NCBI GenBank assembly: GCA_009776515.1
Contig: WRNP01000084.1
Span: 1-5,109 of the forward strand
Direction of reading: 5' to 3'
DNA from: Dehalococcoidia bacterium
GTDB lineage: Bacteria; Chloroflexota; Dehalococcoidia; Dehalococcoidales; UBA1222
Length of the DNA stretch: 5,109 bases
The translations under genes and the position numbers were made by a program. How positions within the stretch are numbered: position 1 is the first letter of the stretch; each line of letters opens with the position of its first letter. Shown here one piece after another: positions 1 through 5,109 of this stretch. Below the pieces are notes generated by a model, which had not been told where the DNA came from, searched no databases, and saw nothing but the letters and a program-made list of their open reading frames with translations.

Positions 1-555
1 GGTGTAAAGCCCGCCGATGTCGGTGAGCAGTACAAGTAAGTCGGCATCTACCAGGTTGGCTACCATGGCGGAGAGATTGTCGTTGTCACCGAAGCGCGCC
101 TCCTCCAGCTCATCCACCGCCACCACATCGTTCTCGTTGATGATGCTGATGATGCCCATCTCAAGCAGGGCGAGCAGGGTGTTGCGGGCATTCAAATAGC
201 CTGCGCGGTCGACTAGGACCGCCCGTGTTAGGAGGGCCTGGGCTACAGTTAGCTGATGGCGCTCAAAAAGCTCCTCATAGATTTGCATGAGTCGCCCCTG
301 TCCCACGGCAGCCAACACTTGTTTTAAAGGGATGCCCTTAAGCTCGCGCGATGATTCTCTAGTAAGACCTAGGCACTCTCGTCCGGCGGCCACAGCCCCC
401 GAAGTGACGATCAGGATCTCGTATCCTTCGCGATGCAGTTCGGCTACCTGTGCCACCAGAGTCGACATAAAGTCGACATCAAGTCGATTCTGCCCAGAGG
501 TGAGCAGATTGGTGCCTAACTTGAGCACGATGCGCCTATACGATCTCTCAGTCAT
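1..555 (-). CDS. proB: Glutamate 5-kinase, N-terminal part (runs off left edge)
   Basis: This gene encodes the cytoplasmic enzyme that phosphorylates L-glutamate with ATP to gamma-glutamyl phosphate, the first step of proline synthesis. Reading the minus strand from the ATG at 555-553 gives 185 uninterrupted residues to the window edge. Seen in the sequence: the amino acid kinase start VLKLGTNLLT with Lys12, the glycine-rich VTSGAVAAG at 50-58, AAVGQGRLM at 82-90, YLNARNTLLALL at 120-131, the glutamate-binding INENDVVAVDEL at 139-150 with Asp143, FGDNDNLSA at 155-163, and LLTDIGGLY at 176-184. These are family hallmarks in the expected order. The start is firm: an in-frame stop (TAG) lies four codons upstream, and the next Met (30) would lose the Lys12 motif. 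The rest of the kinase domain, any C-terminal PUA domain, and any proA neighbour lie outside the window. It is divergent from mfd. Confidence 0.95.
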   Translation of the reverse strand, partial: MTERSYRRIVLKLGTNLLTSGQNRLDVDFMSTLVAQVAELHREGYEILIVTSGAVAAGRECLGLTRESSRELKGIPLKQVLAAVGQGRLMQIYEELFERHQLTVAQALLTRAVLVDRAGYLNARNTLLALLEMGIISIINENDVVAVDELEEARFGDNDNLSAMVANLVDADLLVLLTDIGGLYT

Positions 556-566
556 ATCGGTTGCCT

Positions 567-575
567 ATTATAGCA
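567..575 (-). promoter_or_regulatory. Predicted extended -10 promoter of proB
   Basis: The minus strand reads TGCTATAAT, a perfect sigma-70-type -10 hexamer with the TGn extension. No good -35 is present; the best is TTGTAG (596-591) at an 18-bp spacing, matching only TTG. Initiation about 7 nt after the hexamer would fall near 560, only some 5 nt before the proB ATG at 555. The mRNA would therefore be almost leaderless, and the only Shine-Dalgarno-like AGG (566-564) would not be transcribed. Confidence 0.6.
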
Positions 576-588
576 ATTCACTCGTTTC

Positions 589-597
589 TGCTACAAT
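589..597 (+). promoter_or_regulatory. Predicted extended -10 promoter of mfd
   Basis: The plus strand reads TGCTACAAT, an extended -10 element with one mismatch to TATAAT. The -35 position (around 569-574, TATAGC) is poor and coincides with the proB -10. Initiation near 604 would leave a leader of about 40 nt that includes the hairpin at 606-627. The prediction rests on pattern and on its position between two divergent genes. Confidence 0.5.
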
Positions 598-605
598 CAA
601 GAAAG

Positions 606-627
606 GGGCCGGTTCTCGACCGAGCCC
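606..627 (+). promoter_or_regulatory. GC-rich hairpin in the mfd leader
   Basis: Arms GGGCCGGT (606-613) and ACCG plus GCCC (619-622 and 624-627) pair over 8 bp around a TCTCG loop, with one bulged A at 623. GTTTT follows at 628-632. This has the outline of a weak terminator or attenuator, but the T run is short and no alternative fold or leader peptide is evident. It lies 17 nt before the mfd start codon, so it could also affect ribosome access. Confidence 0.4.
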
Positions 628-644
628 GTTTTGGCGTTTAAGCG

Positions 645-3600
645 ATGAATATCACGGGGCTATTGGCCATTGCGCAGGATCTGCCGGCTTACCGCGCGCT
701 GACATCAAGGCTTGTGCGTGATGACGCGCGGGTGCTAGTAATCGAAGCGGCGCGGCCTTATTTGATTGCGGCACTCTACCATCATCTGGCACGACCCCTG
801 CTTGTTGTCACAGCGCGGGCAGAGGGGGCAAAACATATGGCAGGGCAGCTTGCCGCATGGACGGGGGTATCGGTGGGTATTGTACCTGAGCCTGACTTGC
901 GGCCTTACCAGCGCGCGAGTGCCGAGTCGGTGGGGGATATTGAGCTGATTGAAGTTCTTGCTCATCTCACGGAGCCGTTGGCACGGCCTTTGCTGGTTAC
1001 CTCGGCTGCGGCGCTCACCAGGCTGCTGCCTGAGGCGGCTGTCTTTCGAGAGGCGCGTCGCAATATATATAAGGGAGACCGCCTGAATCCCCTAAAACTT
1101 ATGGCGGAGCTTACTGCCTGGGGCTATGACATACAAGCCCTGACCGAGTTGCCAGGGCAGGCTAGCCGGCGCGGGGGGATTGTGGACATCTTCCCGCCGG
1201 CCAATGAGCTGCCTGTAAGACTAGAATTCTTCGGCAATACCCTGGACAATGTGCGTCTCTTCGACCCAGCCTCCCAGCGCTCTATGAGACCAGTGGACGA
1301 AATAACCTTTGGCCCAGCCTCAGCCACGGCCCCCATTTTTATTGGGGGTAGGGAGCGATGCGAGCAAGCCTTTGCCGGACTCGACTTCTCTTGCCTTAAC
1401 TACGAGGAAAGAGGGCGCTATGAGGAGGCGCTCGCCCGTCTGGTTGATGGCGGGATGCCGGACGAGGCCGCTTTTTATGCCCCACTCTTCAATCGAGAGA
1501 GTCTATTGGCATATCTGCCGGAACAGACCCTGGTGATTGTGGATGATCCGGAAGGGGTGCGGCGGGAGCTTAACCTGATACACGAAGAGGCCGAGAAGGT
1601 TCTCTCTAGCAGACTGGCGGCACAGGAGGTGCCCCCAGGTTTCCCCAGGCCTTACCACCAGCAGGATGCACTTGAATCCCAGTTTGCCGCCAGGCATCGT
1701 CTGGTATTACCTGTTTGGGAGGGTGCCGGGGAGGATGGTCTCCGCCTTGACTTTGGGGTTCTGCCTAGCTATGCCGGGCAGCTCTCCCGCTGGACGGAAC
1801 AGGTAAACAGTCTCCTGGGCGAGAACAAGCATGTAGTTGTGATAAGCCACCAGGCCAGCCGTTTGGCGGAGCTTTTGGGGCGTGATGAGAACAAACTTGC
1901 TGTGACCGAGGCCATGACAACGCCCCCCATTCAGGATGGCCTTACCATCGCGTCGGGCATCATCGCCGGGGGCTGGTCCGTGGGGGACACCTATCTCTTT
2001 ACCGACAAAGAAATCTTTGGATTTATCAAACAGCAACGTCAGCTAAGACGCCGTCCCATCGCTCGCCGCAAGCTCTATGTGGATCTCCGTCCGGGGGACT
2101 ATGTGGTGCATGTGGAGCACGGTATAGGCCGCTTTGGCGGCATCATCACCCGTGATGTGGAAGGGCTTACCCGCGAATATATGCTCTTGGCCTATGCTGA
2201 GGGGGCGCGTCTCTATGTGCCCACTGATCAAATAGATCGCGTGGCTCGATATGTAGGGGCCTCTGATGTGCCGCCAGCCCTCTCGCGTCTGGGTAGTTTG
2301 GAGTGGGTCAAGAGCAAAGAGCGCGCCCGCGTGGCGGCTGAGGAGATTGCTCGCGATCTTCTCAAACTCTACGCTGCCAGGGAACTCACGCCTGGCTACG
2401 TCTACTCCCCTGATAATGCTTGGCAAATGGAGATGGAGGCTGCTTTCCCGTATGTGGAGACTTCTGACCAGCTGGCAGCCATTGCTCAGATTAAAGAGGA
2501 CATGGCCAGACCTCGGCCTATGGATCGCCTGGTGACGGGCGATGTGGGTTACGGCAAGACCGAAGTTGCTCTGCGCGCCGCTTTCAAAGCGGTGATGGAT
2601 GGCAAACAGGTGGCGGTGCTTGTGCCTACCACAGTGCTTGCCCAACAGCACTTTACTACCTTCCATGAGCGCCTCACCGCTTTCCCGGTCAGGGTTGAGA
2701 TGCTCTCGCGCTTCCGAGGCCCTCGTGAGCAGCAAGAGATAATTGCGTCTCTGGCGGAGGGCAGGATAGATATCGTGATCGGCACCCACCGCCTGCTCCA
2801 AAAAGACGTGGTCTTTAAAGATTTGGGACTGGCGATCATTGACGAGGAACAGCGTTTTGGCGTAAGCCATAAGGAGCACTTCAAGAGACTACGCCGGGAA
2901 ATAGGGGTACTCGCCCTTTCGGCCACACCTATCCCTCGTACCCTGCATATGTCGCTAGTGGGGGTGCGTGACATGAGTGTTATGGAGACGCCGCCTGAGG
3001 AGCGCTTGCCTATCAAAACCTACGTGGCAGAATATGACGAGCACCTGGTGCGTGAGGCAATAATGCGCGAGTTAGAACGGGGTGGGCAGGTATTCTTTGT
3101 GCATAACCGTGTACTCAGCATCGGTATTATGGCGGAGAAACTGCGCTCCCTAATCCCTGAAGCCCGCATTGCAGTGGGTCACGGCCAGACGGAAGAGGAT
3201 ACCTTGGAGGCGGTGATGGCCGATTTTATGCAGGGGCGGGTGGATGTGTTGCTTTGTACTACCATTATTGAGTCTGGCTTAGATGTGCCCAATGCCAACA
3301 CTCTTATCGTGAATCAGGCTGATCGGCTGGGTCTCACCCAGCTTTATCAGCTTAGAGGGCGTGTGGGTCGCGGAGCTAATCTGGCCTATGCTTATTTTCT
3401 CTACGACCGTGGCAAACGCCTCACCGAGGATGCGGGCAAGCGCCTCCGCACTATTTTTGAGGCTACCGAGCTTGGTGCAGGCTTTGGGGTGGCTATGAAA
3501 GACCTGGAGATCCGCGGTGCAGGCAATATCCTGGGTGTGCGCCAGAGTGGCCACATCAATGCGGTTGGCTTCAGCTATTATACCCAGCTTCTTGCCGAGG

Positions 3601-4115
3601 CGGTGGAGGACCTGAAAAGCGAGCGCACCGCTGTCCAGACAGGGAAGATGGCTCCTCGGCATCCGCGTATTGGGCCACCCGCCATCAGCCTGCCCTGGGC
3701 GGCCTATATTCCGGAGGACTATGTTGCTGATACTGAGATGCGCCTTTCCTTGTACCAGGGCTTAGCGGAAGTGCGTGATCTAGATGCAGTGGCCAGATGG
3801 GATCGGGATTTCTGTGATCGATTCGGCACGATGCCGTTGGAGGTGGCCAACCTGCTCAAGGCCGTCAAGATCAAAGTTCTGGCGACCAAGGCTGGCCTAG
3901 CCTCGGTTTCAGTCGAAGGCGGCGATATTGTGCTACGTCGCCCGCCGGGGATGGCCTTTGAGGTATCCAGATTAAGCCCGCCCTATCATCTTGGGCTTAA
4001 GGTTGCTCCTTTCCAAGTGAGGTTGAATCGGGAAGTCCTGGGGGAGAATTGGCAGGATGTGCTTGAGGGGATACTGGAAAGACTGGCTGAGCCAGGTATT
4101 AATGTGAACTTCTAA
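645..4115 (+). CDS. mfd: Transcription-repair coupling factor Mfd
   Basis: Mfd is a DNA translocase that pushes RNA polymerase stalled at DNA lesions off the template and recruits UvrA to start nucleotide excision repair. The 1156 residues match the family's usual length. Visible order: a UvrB-like N-terminal part with RRGGIVDIFPP at 175-185; the RNA polymerase-interacting CarD-like domain beginning LRPGDYVVHVEHGIGRFGG near 481, with VPTDQID at 525; then the RecG-type helicase core. In the core are Walker A GDVGYGKTE (632-640), DEEQ (733-736), SATP (759-762), FFVHNRV (817-823), TTIIESGLD (872-880) and QLYQLRGRVGR (899-909). The translocation motif DLEIRGAGNILG (953-964) follows, then a C-terminal TRCF domain with EDYVADTEMRLSLYQ. 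The N-terminal part lacks helicase motifs, as is normal. The start is bounded by an in-frame TAA at 639-641. No clear Shine-Dalgarno site precedes it. No key residue appears missing. Confidence 0.98.
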   Translation: MNITGLLAIAQDLPAYRALTSRLVRDDARVLVIEAARPYLIAALYHHLARPLLVVTARAEGAKHMAGQLAAWTGVSVGIVPEPDLRPYQRASAESVGDIELIEVLAHLTEPLARPLLVTSAAALTRLLPEAAVFREARRNIYKGDRLNPLKLMAELTAWGYDIQALTELPGQASRRGGIVDIFPPANELPVRLEFFGNTLDNVRLFDPASQRSMRPVDEITFGPASATAPIFIGGRERCEQAFAGLDFSCLNYEERGRYEEALARLVDGGMPDEAAFYAPLFNRESLLAYLPEQTLVIVDDPEGVRRELNLIHEEAEKVLSSRLAAQEVPPGFPRPYHQQDALESQFAARHRLVLPVWEGAGEDGLRLDFGVLPSYAGQLSRWTEQVNSLLGENKHVVVISHQASRLAELLGRDENKLAVTEAMTTPPIQDGLTIASGIIAGGWSVGDTYLFTDKEIFGFIKQQRQLRRRPIARRKLYVDLRPGDYVVHVEHGIGRFGGIITRDVEGLTREYMLLAYAEGARLYVPTDQIDRVARYVGASDVPPALSRLGSLEWVKSKERARVAAEEIARDLLKLYAARELTPGYVYSPDNAWQMEMEAAFPYVETSDQLAAIAQIKEDMARPRPMDRLVTGDVGYGKTEVALRAAFKAVMDGKQVAVLVPTTVLAQQHFTTFHERLTAFPVRVEMLSRFRGPREQQEIIASLAEGRIDIVIGTHRLLQKDVVFKDLGLAIIDEEQRFGVSHKEHFKRLRREIGVLALSATPIPRTLHMSLVGVRDMSVMETPPEERLPIKTYVAEYDEHLVREAIMRELERGGQVFFVHNRVLSIGIMAEKLRSLIPEARIAVGHGQTEEDTLEAVMADFMQGRVDVLLCTTIIESGLDVPNANTLIVNQADRLGLTQLYQLRGRVGRGANLAYAYFLYDRGKRLTEDAGKRLRTIFEATELGAGFGVAMKDLEIRGAGNILGVRQSGHINAVGFSYYTQLLAEAVEDLKSERTAVQTGKMAPRHPRIGPPAISLPWAAYIPEDYVADTEMRLSLYQGLAEVRDLDAVARWDRDFCDRFGTMPLEVANLLKAVKIKVLATKAGLASVSVEGGDIVLRRPPGMAFEVSRLSPPYHLGLKVAPFQVRLNREVLGENWQDVLEGILERLAEPGINVNF

Positions 4116-4290
4116 TTAGGTCTCAACTTAGGGGGAAGCGAAGCCCTCCACTAAACCCGGTACGGTTCACTCTGCCCAGTATTCTACTTTCATCCAGTTT
4201 AGCCAACTTTCCCCGATACTTCAATAGCCACCCGTTGGGTTAATGGCGCCTTGGTCCCGTAAGAACTCATATCTAGGTATGCTTAGTGGT
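4116..4290. other. Intergenic stretch after mfd, no gene recognised
   Basis: I find no credible coding region here on either strand; the longest readings are a few tens of codons without a ribosome binding site. It contains the hairpin at 4128-4154 and a small ACCC-GTT-GGGT hairpin at 4230-4240. It has no long T run on the plus strand that would mark an intrinsic terminator for mfd. Base composition is intermediate between GC-rich mfd and the AT-rich operon that follows. It may hold scar sequence from an insertion, but nothing proves this. Confidence 0.5.
4128..4154 (+). other. Hairpin 12 bp past the mfd stop
   Basis: TTAG (4128-4131) pairs with CTAA (4151-4154), and GGGG (4132-4135) pairs with CTCC (4146-4149) through one G-T wobble, with A4150 bulged. 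A short inner GC-GAA-GC stem sits in the loop. The position just after mfd suits an RNA 3' end or a transcript-stabilising stem, but no T tract follows, so it is not called a terminator. Confidence 0.35.
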
Positions 4291-4303
4291 AATACAATGT
4301 ATT
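4291..4303. promoter_or_regulatory. Palindrome, possible antitoxin operator
   Basis: AATACA-A-TGTATT is a perfect 6-bp inverted repeat around a single base, 62 bp before the antitoxin ATG and overlapping the predicted -35 region. RelB/DinJ-type ribbon-helix-helix antitoxins normally bind short inverted repeats in their own promoter, so an operator role is a reasonable inference. Confidence 0.4.
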
Positions 4304-4331
4304 GCATATTGCCATACAGCTGTGCAATAAT
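4302..4331 (+). promoter_or_regulatory. Predicted promoter of the toxin-antitoxin operon
   Basis: A weak -35 TTGCAT (4302-4307) is followed, 18 bp later, by AATAAT (4326-4331), preceded by TGC, giving an extended -10 form. Initiation near 4338 would leave a leader of about 27 nt containing the antitoxin ribosome binding site. The -10 lies inside the palindrome at 4321-4340, which fits autorepression. Confidence 0.45.
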
Positions 4332-4340
4332 GATAGCACA
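4321..4340. promoter_or_regulatory. Imperfect 20-bp palindrome over the -10, probable operator
   Basis: Outer arms TGTGC (4321-4325) and GCACA (4336-4340) are perfectly complementary, and 8 of the 10 symmetric base pairs match overall. It covers the predicted -10. A second 8-bp palindrome, ACAGCTGT (4316-4323), overlaps its left edge, and TGCAAT (4323-4328) mirrors ATTGCA at 4301-4306. Such clustered symmetry is typical of antitoxin binding sites. Confidence 0.45.
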
Positions 4341-4350
4341 ATAGACTAAT

Positions 4351-4358
4351 AAGAGGTG
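4351..4358 (+). promoter_or_regulatory. Ribosome binding site fixing the antitoxin start
   Basis: AAGAGGTG lies 6 nt before the ATG at 4365. A GTG at 4356-4358 is in frame but is itself part of this site, so the ATG at 4365 is the better start. Confidence 0.75.
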
Positions 4359-4364
4359 AATTGT

Positions 4365-4634
4365 ATGGCACAGGCTACCGTTAGCTTCCGCATGGATAAA
4401 GATTTAAAAGAAGGCATGGAGCAAGTTTGTAAAGGGATGGGCATGAGCATGACGACCGCCTTTACTATTTTTGCGACTAGAGTTAATAGAGACAACAGAA
4501 TACCATTCGAAGTGGCAGCAGACCCGTTTTACTCCGAAAGCAATATGAATCGTCTGCGCAAAGCAATCGCTGATGTAAAATCAGGGAGAGCTAAACTAAC
4601 GGAACACGAGCTTATTGAGGTGGAGGATGGTTAA
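4365..4634 (+). CDS. RelB/DinJ-family antitoxin
   Basis: This is an 89-residue antitoxin that should bind and neutralise the downstream YoeB-like toxin and repress their shared promoter. Residues 4-11 (ATVSFRMD) fit the DNA-binding beta strand of a ribbon-helix-helix fold. Helices follow at about 12-25 and 28-42, with the family stretch MSMTTAFTIFATRVNRDNRIPFEV near 27-50. The acidic C-terminal tail (FYSESNMNRLRKAI... to IEVEDG) is the part expected to wrap the toxin. The fold and the MTTAF...RIPFEV pattern mark the RelB/DinJ family, not YefM/Phd, the classical partner of YoeB. The gene is AT-rich compared with mfd (a sampled 60-bp line is 40% GC against 65% in mfd lines), suggesting transfer. 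It overlaps the toxin gene by 8 bp. Confidence 0.9.
   Translation: MAQATVSFRMDKDLKEGMEQVCKGMGMSMTTAFTIFATRVNRDNRIPFEVAADPFYSESNMNRLRKAIADVKSGRAKLTEHELIEVEDG
4617..4626 (+). promoter_or_regulatory. Toxin ribosome binding site inside the antitoxin gene
   Basis: The purine-rich GAGGTGGAGG ends directly before the toxin ATG at 4627. Its first GAGG has a normal 6-nt spacing. It lies within the last codons of the antitoxin, so toxin translation is probably coupled to that of the antitoxin. An in-frame TTG at 4615 is a worse start. Confidence 0.65.
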
Positions 4635-4887
4635 GGTTTGGCATGATGACGCTTGGAAAAGCTATCTATACTGGCAGGCGCAGGATAAAAAAACGCTGAA
4701 ACGAATCAACAAGCTACTGTTAGATATAGAACGCAACGGCTATCATGGCATTGGTAAACCAGAACCACTGCAACACAATTTAAGCGGTTTTTGGAGTGTA
4801 AAAATTGACGAAAAGAACAGGATTGTATTCCGCATAGAAAATGGAAAACTAGAGATTTGGCAATGCGGTTCACACTATAGTGATTGA
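4627..4887 (+). CDS. yoeB: YoeB/Txe-family mRNA interferase toxin
   Basis: This 86-residue toxin belongs to the RelE-fold YoeB/Txe family, which enters the ribosomal A site and cuts mRNA there, halting translation. From the ATG at 4627 the protein opens MVKVWHDDAWKSYLYWQ and carries the family core GKPEPLQHNLSGFWS (43-57). With this start, Glu46, Arg65, His83 and Tyr84 fall at exactly the numbers of the catalytic residues in Escherichia coli YoeB (84 residues). This supports both the start and an intact active site. The ORF is undamaged and overlaps the antitoxin by 8 bp, the usual antitoxin-first order. Its AT-rich composition matches its partner and not mfd. No terminator is seen after it. 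Confidence 0.95.
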   Translation: MVKVWHDDAWKSYLYWQAQDKKTLKRINKLLLDIERNGYHGIGKPEPLQHNLSGFWSVKIDEKNRIVFRIENGKLEIWQCGSHYSD

Positions 4888-4904
4888 TTAAAATACATGG
4901 CATT

Positions 4905-5056
4905 GTGACCCAAGAATTGGAATGGCTGGTGGTTTGAGAAAGAAGGTAGTAAGCACACCATTTACACCAATGGAACAGTCTGCGAATCGATATCACGGCA
5001 GAATGAAATTGGGTCGTCAACACTTTTCCGGACAGGTTGTTAAGCACTTGTTTCCC
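4905..5056 (+). pseudogene. Frameshifted remnant resembling a HicA toxin
   Basis: No single intact frame exists, but a HicA-like protein can be pieced together from three. From 4905 the frame reads VTQELE; from 4921 another reads NGWWFEKEGSKHTIYTNG and continues to RQNEIG before a TAA at 5041; from 5012 a third reads GRQHFSGQVVKHLFP. Together these resemble the HicA pattern of a leading ELEKNGW, then GSxHxxY with the catalytic-type His, a short N-G turn, and a closing VVKHL-like helix. There is also an ATG at 4897 whose frame meets a stop at 4906. HicA is a small RNA-cleaving toxin with a dsRBD-like fold. The middle segment is the best evidence; the end pieces are weaker. No HicB is seen before the window ends. 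Confidence 0.45.
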
Positions 5057-5109
5057 ATGGAATTGATAGTTCCGGGATTTCTGGCATACCACTTACTAAG
5101 CCACTCCAT
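5057..5109. other. End of window, nothing recognised
   Basis: The final bases extend an open plus-strand frame (after the HicA-like remnant) reading MELIVPGFLAYHLLSHS from 5057, but it matches no family I know and has no ribosome binding site. It does not look like the start of HicB. Confidence 0.3.

Noticed and set aside
287..721. A 144-residue open frame on the plus strand across the proB start and mfd start
   Set aside because: It is the antisense shadow of proB, crosses the divergent promoter region, and resembles no protein family.
2043..2879. A 278-residue open frame on the minus strand inside mfd
   Set aside because: It lies wholly opposite the conserved helicase part of mfd, has no recognisable motif, and is explained by codon bias of the GC-rich gene.
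4230..4240. Small hairpin ACCC-GTT-GGGT considered as the mfd terminator
   Set aside because: The stem is only 4 bp and no T run follows on the plus strand.
4199..4270. A 23-residue minus-strand reading frame starting MSSYGTKAPLTQ
   Set aside because: It has no ribosome binding site, no promoter and no recognised similarity; a frame this short is expected by chance.
4293..4298. TACAAT considered as the -10 of the toxin-antitoxin promoter
   Set aside because: It has no TG extension and no -35 match upstream, and it would give a needlessly long leader; the TGC-AATAAT at 4323-4331 is better placed.
4706..5092. A 128-residue open frame on the minus strand at the right end
   Set aside because: It overlaps the well-supported YoeB gene in antisense and the HicA-like remnant, and its translation shows no known motif.

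Overview
The window looks like bacterial chromosome carrying two ordinary housekeeping genes, followed by a small acquired toxin-antitoxin island. No gene marks the lineage decisively. The wording of the ProB and Mfd proteins (for example the FTDKEIFG stretch of Mfd and the KQVLAAVGQ stretch of ProB) reminds me of Chloroflexota, perhaps Dehalococcoidia. That is an impression from memory, not a search result.

Layout: positions 555 down to 1 (minus strand) hold the first 185 residues of glutamate 5-kinase (ProB, first step of proline synthesis), which runs off the left edge. Positions 645-4115 (plus strand) hold a complete 1156-residue Mfd, the transcription-repair coupling factor. The two genes are divergent, separated by 89 bp that appear to contain two back-to-back extended -10 promoters whose footprints overlap. 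The proB promoter sits so close to its ATG that the mRNA should be almost leaderless, while the mfd leader carries a GC-rich hairpin.

After mfd comes about 250 bp without a credible gene: a hairpin just past the stop codon, a stretch I cannot assign, then an AT-rich control region full of small palindromes. This leads into a two-gene toxin-antitoxin operon: a RelB/DinJ-type ribbon-helix-helix antitoxin (4365-4634) and a YoeB/Txe-type mRNA interferase (4627-4887) that overlaps it by 8 bp. The toxin keeps the catalytic Glu, Arg, His and Tyr at the same residue numbers as Escherichia coli YoeB. The pair is markedly more AT-rich than mfd, which suggests horizontal acquisition.

Immediately downstream (about 4905-5056) is a frameshifted, promoterless-looking remnant that reads like a HicA toxin, hinting that this spot collects toxin-antitoxin genes. 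I see no RNA gene, CRISPR array or intact mobile element, and nothing that amounts to a wholly new system. The most notable points are the interlocked divergent promoters, the DinJ-like/YoeB partner combination, and the decayed HicA-like neighbour.
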